From Elusimicrobiota bacterium (GTDB lineage Bacteria > Elusimicrobiota > Endomicrobiia > Endomicrobiales > Endomicrobiaceae), in assembly GCA_031256695.1 (NCBI GenBank), contig JAIRQB010000054.1:1-9877 (forward strand): 9,877 nucleotides of DNA, in the 5' to 3' direction. Below the pieces are notes generated by a model that ran no database searches, was not told the origin of the DNA, and worked only from the letters and a program-made list of their open reading frames with translations. Made by a program: the position numbers and the translations under genes. Shown in pieces: positions 6,182 to 9,877 of the stretch; within the stretch, counting starts at the first letter, position 1, and each line of letters opens with the position of its first letter.

Positions 6182-6217
6182 GGTGTCATTGCGGCGGAAG
6201 CCGCAATCCATTTTGCC
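6182..6217 (-). repeat. 36-bp palindromic element, minus-strand orientation
   Basis: Read on the minus strand it begins GGCAAAATGGATT and ends AATGACACC, with a hairpin GCGGC-TTCC-GCCGC between. The perfect stem ATTGCGGC/GCCGCAAT is at 6188-6207. It has the same ends and length as 9009-9044, but a different stem that still pairs. Confidence 0.85.
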
Positions 6218-6284
6218 ATTGTCGTTGTTGTTGAAAAAGAAAAAGAAAACAACAGAAAGCGGTGAACGCCTTATAATAAAAATG

Positions 6285-6312
6285 GATTGCGGCAGCGCTA
6301 TGTGTTTGCGCA
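6285..6312. repeat. 28-bp direct repeat, copy 2
   Basis: Second copy of 6085-6112. It lies inside a larger element that starts ATGGATTGCG (6282-6291) and ends CGCAATGACACCC (6317-6329), so its outer arms are complementary. Confidence 0.85.
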
Positions 6313-6376
6313 CGACGCAATGACACCCTGGACTTACGCTTTACCAACGGTTTCAACGCGGAACGACAACGGCAAA

Positions 6377-6440
6377 AATGGATACCCGCGCCGGCAATTT
6401 AGCGCCATTGGCGCTAAATTTTGCGCGAGTATGACAACAC
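6377..6440. repeat. Palindromic element with ATGGAT start and TATGACAACAC end
   Basis: A perfect 11-bp stem AATTTAGCGCC/GGCGCTAAATT (6396-6420, loop ATT) is followed by GCGCGAGTATGACAACAC (6423-6440). That last sequence is found again, identical, at 9522-9539. A degenerate relative of the stem and tail forms the trpB leader. Confidence 0.8.
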
Positions 6441-6520
6441 GGAATATTGACTCTGTCTTTTAATTCTCAATTTTCAATCCCGAAATTTTTAACTTTTAAC
6501 TTTTTCATATTGTTTGAAAT

Positions 6521-6675
6521 AAAATGTGATTCTTGAGTTGCCAAACTAACAAGTAAAGCAACTCAAGTTGCCTTACTATTTGGGATTGCAACTCTTGAGT
6601 TTGCAAAACTAATAAGTAAAGCAACTCAAGTTGCCTTGCTTACGTAGTTTTGCAACTCCGCTTTCGCAGGAATGG
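6521..6675. repeat. TTGAGT/GCAACTC element, copy 2 with internal duplication
   Basis: Begins AAAATGTGATTCTTGAGT, as at 5982. The middle part is present twice in tandem (6532-6574 and 6594-6637), each ending AAAGCAACTCAAGTTGCCTT, with about four differences between them. It closes with TTTTGCAACTCCGCTTTCGC and AGGAATG, as in copy 1 apart from two changes. Confidence 0.8.
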
Positions 6676-6947
6676 GGATAATACTCAAAAAGTGTGATAC
6701 TTTTCTGATTTTGTAAGAAATAATGCTATATAAATCTATTAACTTATTCGCTTTTTTGGATTTTTTATCTTAAAAAAAGCATATATTAAAACCAGGCATC
6801 AAAACGGCAACAACGGGTTTTTAAGAGCATAAAATTAGAGATTTAGAGACATTTAAAGACAATATTTTTAACAAAACTCTATTTCTCTTATACATAAAAC
6901 AGTCTGTTGTATGTATGATATTTTATGCCTTTTTGACCTCATCTCCC

Positions 6948-6987
6948 AAAAGACTCGGTCTTTTTACAAAAGCCTCGTCTTTTTTTA
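6948..6987. terminator. Candidate terminator beyond the AAA ATPase gene
   Basis: AAAAGAC (6948-6954) pairs with GTCTTTT (6977-6983). Inside are a 2x2 mismatch and the further pairs GG/CC and CTTTT/AAAAG around a 3-nt loop. The T-run is longer on the plus strand. On the minus strand, the sense of the AAA gene, only four T follow the stem. It lies about 40 nt past the AAA stop and may work in both directions or only weakly for that gene. Confidence 0.5.
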
Positions 6988-7026
6988 TTTTTATACAGAG
7001 TTTTTTACCCCGAAAATTGTATTTTC

Positions 7027-8784
7027 CTATCTCCCGGCAAAACCTATTTTTGCTCTTGAGTCATCTTTAGAAAGAATTTCCTCTCTGCAAAATGAAATCA
7101 ACCTTTCAAGGGACGGCTTGTTTTGAGAGATTATTGAATCTATTGTGTGCCGTCTTGCTATATTCTCTATTTGCCCGCCTGAAAAATTGAATTCTCCCGC
7201 TAAAAATGAGGCATCTTCTTCAGATAAGCCTTTTAAAATGCTCCGCCAAATCGCCGCTCTTGCCTTTAAAGAGGGTTTAGAGAATTCTATTTTCAACAAA
7301 AATCTCCTTTCAAAAGCCCTGTCTAAATTATCTGATAAATTAGTTGCCGCTATCAAAATACCGTTTAATGTCTCCATTTCTTGCAAAATTATATTCTGTA
7401 TGGCATTTTCGCTTTTTTCAACGGCAGGATTGAAACTTATATCAGTTCTCTTATTTATCAAAGCATCGGCTTCATTAAAGAATAAAATAGGAGCATTTTC
7501 GCTATTTGCAACAAGATGCCGATAAGTGTCAAAAGTTCTTTTAAAGATTTTCTCGCTTTCTCCGTGCCAACAACTTTTCATACTATCAATGTCTATGGCA
7601 AAAATATCTCTGCCCGTTTGTTTTGCTATTTGATAGACAGTTTCAGTCTTGCCTGTGCCTGGTCCGCCGTAAAAAAGACAAGCAAAACCTGAACGGAAAC
7701 CTCTCTCTTTTAATTTATCCGTTATGTTTTTGTAATTGTCTTTTTGTAAAAGAGAAATCAATTCATTTATTTGCCTTTCCTCTTTTTCATTGTAGAAGAG
7801 TTCTTTTGCAATAATACCGCCGCTTTTAATCAAATTTTTCTCGCCTATTCTCTTTTGTCTTATAGATAAATTTAAATCGGCAAAAAATTCTTTTTTCGCT
7901 TTTTTAGTAAGAGTTAAAGTATCTCTATCGCCCATTCCGTCGGGTGCGCAATAATATTCCACAAGCCCTTCAAATTGTTTCGGCAATCTTTCATTTAATT
8001 CCCTTGCTATCCGCCGAGCCTCTGAATTCCTTTCGCAAAAACCCCTCAATCCCAAATCATCTATATCGGCTTTTTCCGCTCCGTCGTTTACAAACAAAGA
8101 GCATAAAGATACAAAGACAATGGAATTTATATTCTCAAAATCGTCTAAACCGTATTTTTTTAAAGTTCGGACAAATAATGTATGAGAGGTATCCTCTTTT
8201 AATGCATTTAGTTCCGCTTTAAAATCATCGGCTGACATAGCATCATTGCTGTAAGGACTTCCTGCAAGAGCCTCAAATAAAGACTTTAATTCATCAAAAA
8301 ATTCATTTTCATCTTTAATTTCGCCTTTCCCTATTTCAATTTTTTTATCGCTGATAATAGCCTCTCTGACAGATGAGGTAATGCAAAAAACATAATTGTA
8401 GCCGTAATTGTTGCCGTATCGGCTATACCTTTCTGACGTTTTTGTAATCAAATGTTTAGCCCTTAAACTGTCAAAAACAGGCATCTTTTTTATTGTTTCA
8501 AGTTTACTTAAAGACAAAGCCTCTCGTATCCTTGATAAATGGGCTTCGTCTTCATTGGCTATAATTGCCAAAAAAAGAGCTTCGCAAGGAGTTAGAGGGA
8601 CATATAAATTCAAACAATCAATTTCAGAAGCAATAAGTTTCCAAGTTCTTTTATCTAAATAGACCTTTTGCTCTTTTTTCTGCATAGTTGAAACCATTGT
8701 TGCGATGTTTTCTAAAGCCTCGTAAAAAGATTCAGGTTTTTTTAAACCTGTTCCCCTAAGTTCAAAGCCTAATTGTTGTTCCAT
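7027..8784 (-). CDS. AAA+ ATPase with N-terminal helical/winged-helix-like region
   Basis: The protein is 585 residues. The C-terminal third is a AAA domain of the FtsH/Cdc48-like type: Walker A GGPGTGKT (373-380), Walker B ILFFNEAD (433-440), sensor 1 IAATN (478-482), arginine-finger segment DRAFERRF (488-495), and sensor 2 region FSGGQIENIARR (534-545). Walker B has N437 where most AAA proteins have Asp, while catalytic E438 is kept. The first 350 residues match no family I can name. They look mostly helical and could contain winged-helix-like units at about 65-119 and 220-300, with a Tyr-rich piece YSRYGNNYGYNY (120-131). No signal peptide or membrane segment is visible, so it is probably a cytoplasmic remodelling ATPase of unknown target. 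ATG 8784 is preceded by GAGG at 4 nt spacing. The gene stands alone between repeat arrays. Confidence 0.85.
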   Translation of the reverse strand: MEQQLGFELRGTGLKKPESFYEALENIATMVSTMQKKEQKVYLDKRTWKLIASEIDCLNLYVPLTPCEALFLAIIANEDEAHLSRIREALSLSKLETIKKMPVFDSLRAKHLITKTSERYSRYGNNYGYNYVFCITSSVREAIISDKKIEIGKGEIKDENEFFDELKSLFEALAGSPYSNDAMSADDFKAELNALKEDTSHTLFVRTLKKYGLDDFENINSIVFVSLCSLFVNDGAEKADIDDLGLRGFCERNSEARRIARELNERLPKQFEGLVEYYCAPDGMGDRDTLTLTKKAKKEFFADLNLSIRQKRIGEKNLIKSGGIIAKELFYNEKEERQINELISLLQKDNYKNITDKLKERGFRSGFACLFYGGPGTGKTETVYQIAKQTGRDIFAIDIDSMKSCWHGESEKIFKRTFDTYRHLVANSENAPILFFNEADALINKRTDISFNPAVEKSENAIQNIILQEMETLNGILIAATNLSDNLDRAFERRFLLKIEFSKPSLKARAAIWRSILKGLSEEDASFLAGEFNFSGGQIENIARRHTIDSIISQNKPSLERLISFCREEILSKDDSRAKIGFAGR

Positions 8785-8819
8785 AGTTCCTCATCTTGAT
8801 TATTCGCCGTTGGACGCTA

Positions 8820-8856
8820 CCTTCAAAAGCGCTTTTTCGCCCATTCGGGCTGAAAT
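8820..8856 (-). repeat. Hairpin leader module upstream of the AAA ATPase
   Basis: On the minus strand it starts ATTTCAGCCCGAATGGGC and ends TTTTGAAGG, matching 391-426 of the DUF2318 leader. The first 18 bases are identical (8839-8856). The GCCC/GGGC hairpin is kept, although the outer arms no longer pair well. It ends 35 nt before the AAA start codon. Confidence 0.75.
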
Positions 8857-8903
8857 ATGCCTTTGCCCTGCCCTGTGGCAAAAGACTTAATACTGGGTTA
8901 TTC

Positions 8904-8934
8904 TTGAGTTGCCCTCTATGTTGAGGCAACTCAA
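8904..8934. repeat. TTGAGTTGCC hairpin
   Basis: TTGAGTTGCC (8904-8913) and GGCAACTCAA (8925-8934) form a perfect 10-bp stem. The arms are the same words that build the elements at 5982-6075 and 6521-6675. It is followed by AGGCGGGAATCCC. Confidence 0.8.
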
Positions 8935-9008
8935 AGGCGGGAATCCCTGTTTACCCAAATTCGTCTTTCCCTCTTTTTGTCTTTTCTTTTTTCAAAGGCA
9001 AAGACAAA

Positions 9009-9044
9009 GGCAAAATGGATTCCGTCTTGCGACGGAATGACACC
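9009..9044 (+). repeat. 36-bp palindromic element, plus-strand orientation
   Basis: Ends GGCAAAATGGATT and AATGACACC enclose the hairpin CCGTC-TTGC-GACGG. The full stem ATTCCGTC/GACGGAAT is perfect (9019-9038). It is the partner of the inverted copy at 6182-6217. Confidence 0.85.
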
Positions 9045-9047
9045 CGT

Positions 9048-9098
9048 GGTTTTGGCAATGACACTGAAGGGCTGGGGCTTGACGCCAGAAGGCTGGGC
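9048..9098. repeat. 51-bp direct repeat, copy 1
   Basis: Matches 9565-9615 at 50 of 51 positions (offset 517). It starts GGTTTTGGCAATGACACTGA and ends GGCTGGGC. Inside is an imperfect tandem duplication of a roughly 22-bp unit around GGCTGGG. Confidence 0.9.
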
Positions 9099-9110
9099 TT
9101 TTGCGCCAGT

Positions 9111-9128
9111 CCCAGTGTTGTCATACTC
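9111..9128. repeat. 18-bp inverted repeat arm
   Basis: CCCAGTGTTGTCATACTC is the exact reverse complement of 9526-9543. Fourteen of its bases also match, inverted, the tail of the element at 6423-6440. Confidence 0.85.
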
Positions 9129-9138
9129 ACGCAAGAAA

Positions 9139-9163
9139 CAGCGGCTTTAGCCGATGTTTCGCC
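9139..9163. repeat. Hairpin AAACAGCGGCT / AGCCGATGTTT
   Basis: An 11-bp stem with one mismatch and a 2-nt loop. It is another member of the AGCGGCT-type apical hairpins, compare 9494-9519. Confidence 0.6.
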
Positions 9164-9259
9164 AGCGGGAGTTGCTAAACATTATGCAAAGCAACTGGAG
9201 TTGCCATCTGTAATTGGGGGCAACTCAAGTATCCATTTTATTTCAAACAATACGAAAGA

Positions 9260-9290
9260 GTTAAGAGTTAAAAGTTAAAAGTTAAAAGTT
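9260..9290. repeat. GTTAAAA 7-bp tandem repeat
   Basis: One GTTAAGA unit, three GTTAAAA units and a partial GTT. The reverse complement, AACTTTTAACT, appears at 5843-5856, 5905-5918 and 6489-6501 in the other large spacer. Confidence 0.75.
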
Positions 9291-9387
9291 TCGGGGTCGG
9301 CTGCCGACTTATTAGTTTAACGGCAAAGGCAACGGCAAAATGGATTCTTGAGTTGCCTTACCGCTTGGGATTGCAACTCTTTAGTAA

Positions 9388-9438
9388 TTTGGCAGCGTAT
9401 TGCCGACTTTACTTCTTGGTGTCGGCTACGCTGCCAAA
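9388..9438. repeat. Large nested hairpin with conserved-loop module
   Basis: TTTGGCAGCGTA (9388-9399) pairs with TACGCTGCCAAA (9427-9438), and GCCGAC (9402-9407) pairs with GTCGGC (9421-9426). This gives 18 base pairs with only a 2-nt bulge. The inner part, 9402-9426, matches 178-202 at 23 of 25 positions, including the 13-nt loop. Confidence 0.85.
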
Positions 9439-9451
9439 CAACTCTTGAGTA

Positions 9452-9480
9452 ATTTACGCGCGCTGTTAGCGCCCGTAAAT
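9452..9480. repeat. 13-bp hairpin ATTTACGCGCGCT
   Basis: Arms 9452-9464 and 9468-9480 pair with a single C:C mismatch around the loop GTT. No T-run follows. Confidence 0.75.
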
Positions 9481-9493
9481 AACTCCCGCTGGC

Positions 9494-9519
9494 GCAATAG
9501 CGGCTTTCAGCCGCATTGC
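9494..9519. repeat. Hairpin GCAATAGCGGCT / AGCCGCATTGC
   Basis: GCAAT pairs with ATTGC and GCGGCT with AGCCGC, with one bulged A and loop TTC. It leads directly into the shared tail GCGCGAGTATGACAACAC (9522-9539). Confidence 0.75.
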
Positions 9520-9525
9520 TGGCGC

Positions 9526-9543
9526 GAGTATGACAACACTGGG
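9526..9543. repeat. 18-bp inverted repeat arm, partner
   Basis: GAGTATGACAACACTGGG is the exact reverse complement of 9111-9128. It overlaps the 18-bp tail identical to 6423-6440. Confidence 0.85.
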
Positions 9544-9564
9544 GGCGAACGCTTTGACGCCAGA

Positions 9565-9615
9565 GGTTTTGGCAATGACACTGAAGGGCTGGGGCTTGAC
9601 GCCAGAGGGCTGGGC
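9565..9615. repeat. 51-bp direct repeat, copy 2
   Basis: Second copy of 9048-9098, with one substitution. It ends 26 bp from the stop codon of the minus-strand TolC gene. Here the repeat follows the GAGTATGACAACAC tail, whereas in copy 1 the inverted tail follows the repeat. Confidence 0.9.
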
Positions 9616-9641
9616 GATGATGCTCGCGGTCGCCGTCAAGA

Positions 9642-9877
9642 TTAAAAAGAAATGCGGCGGTCTAATGTGTCGCCGAAATAATTATCCCACCCCTCAAAAC
9701 TATCGCCTTTAAATTTTTTCCATTTAACTTCTTCAAGGGCTGAGTTCCTTTTGGCGTCAAGGAATTGAATTTGAGAATTTATGTAATCGTTTTCTATTGA
9801 ATACCAATCTTGATATGAAATTAAGCCGTTGACGTATTTCCTCTCTGAAATTTCAGCCTGAATTTGCGAAGCCTCTA
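9642..9877 (-). CDS. TolC-family outer-membrane efflux protein, C-terminal fragment
   Basis: A minus-strand frame runs in from the right edge (first whole codon at 9875) for 77 codons to TAA at 9642-9644. There is no start in the window, so the gene is partial at its 5' end. The peptide EASQIQAEISERKYVNGLIS, followed by YQDWYSIENDYI, INSQIQFLDAKRNSALEEVK and WKKFKG, is the characteristic C-terminal helix pair of TolC-family proteins: the RYxxGLxSxxDW..E turn, then a helix with LxxKRxxxxxE. Such proteins form the outer-membrane channel of tripartite efflux or secretion systems. After the usual end at KFKG, the protein continues for about 20 residues (GWDNYFGDTLDRRISF) and finishes on Phe. Pump partners, if linked, would lie beyond the right edge. 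Confidence 0.75.
   Translation of the reverse strand, partial: EASQIQAEISERKYVNGLISYQDWYSIENDYINSQIQFLDAKRNSALEEVKWKKFKGDSFEGWDNYFGDTLDRRISF

Larger units (their letters stand above)
5817..6947. other. 1.1-kb non-coding spacer made of palindromic repeats
   Basis: No reliable gene is found between the trpB terminator and the end region of the AAA ATPase gene. Several frames of 60-100 codons exist on both strands around 5938-6265, but they run through palindromes and repeat copies and resemble no family. The left two thirds (to about 6675) hold the repeats listed separately. The right third (6676-6947) is AT-rich, with a small AAAAGT/ACTTTT hairpin near 6690 and no other signal I can defend. 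Confidence 0.75.
8785..9641. other. 857-bp repeat-filled spacer between the AAA and TolC genes
   Basis: This is non-coding on both strands as far as I can support. Plus-strand frames at 9015-9278 and 9400-9645 share the peptide GFGNDTEGLGLDAR, but only because both cross the same 51-bp DNA repeat, and neither has a ribosome site. The stretch includes the AAA gene leader, several hairpins, direct and inverted repeats and a 7-bp tandem repeat, listed separately. Confidence 0.75.

Noticed and set aside
5938..6265. Overlapping small frames on both strands in the large spacer
   Set aside because: All pass through palindromic repeats. The products are low in similarity to any family and lack ribosome sites.
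6676..6947. Hidden small RNA or gene in the AT-rich part of the spacer
   Set aside because: Beyond one short hairpin there is no promoter-terminator pair or coding signal that I can support.
9015..9645. Two frames encoding the shared peptide GFGNDTEGLGLDAR
   Set aside because: The shared peptide is just the translation of the 51-bp DNA repeat. One of the frames starts at TTG, neither has a ribosome site, and both cross hairpins.

Overview
The window reads as ordinary bacterial DNA (standard genetic code, Shine-Dalgarno starts, moderately AT-rich) from a Gram-negative, two-membraned organism. That last point rests on a partial TolC-type outer-membrane efflux gene at the right edge and a secreted metal-type protein at the left. 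The lineage cannot be fixed from sequence alone. The TolC tail, the lone TrpB2 and the dense intergenic palindromes would suit an uncultured Elusimicrobiota-like bacterium, but this is only a guess. No tRNA, rRNA, transposase, integrase or CRISPR array was seen.

Layout: (1) 1-461 is non-coding and holds a perfect 98-bp direct repeat (two copies), each copy followed by a nested hairpin. (2) 462-3220 is a two-gene operon: a secreted FtrD-like (DUF2318) cysteine protein followed 2 nt later by a CopA-type Cu(+)-exporting P-type ATPase, closed by a terminator. (3) 3357-3926 is a lone ADP-ribose-pyrophosphatase-like Nudix hydrolase, possibly read from a nearly leaderless transcript. (4) 3927-4358 is a palindrome-rich spacer whose last part, the leader of trpB, resembles a repeat found elsewhere in the window. 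(5) 4359-5741 is a stand-alone type 2 tryptophan synthase beta chain, with a strong terminator. (6) 5817-6947 is about 1.1 kb of non-coding DNA packed with related palindromic repeats. (7) 7027-8784, minus strand, encodes a 585-residue AAA+ ATPase with an Asn in place of the usual Walker B Asp. (8) 8785-9641 is a second repeat-filled spacer. (9) 9642-9877, minus strand, is the C-terminal end of a TolC-family protein.

Only the first pair of genes forms an evident operon, and it points to metal (copper, perhaps iron) handling at the cell envelope. The other genes look like independent units, separated by terminators and repeat spacers.

The most unusual signal is the intergenic DNA. It is built from a small set of modules that recur in different combinations: conserved outer arms with exchanged inner hairpins, a hairpin with a conserved loop carried in two different stems, two 36-bp elements that differ by compensatory stem changes, and a hairpin leader found in the same orientation and at the same distance (35 nt) before two unrelated genes. 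This looks like a mobile or recombining palindromic repeat family, some copies of which have become part of gene leaders. No new enzyme system was identified.
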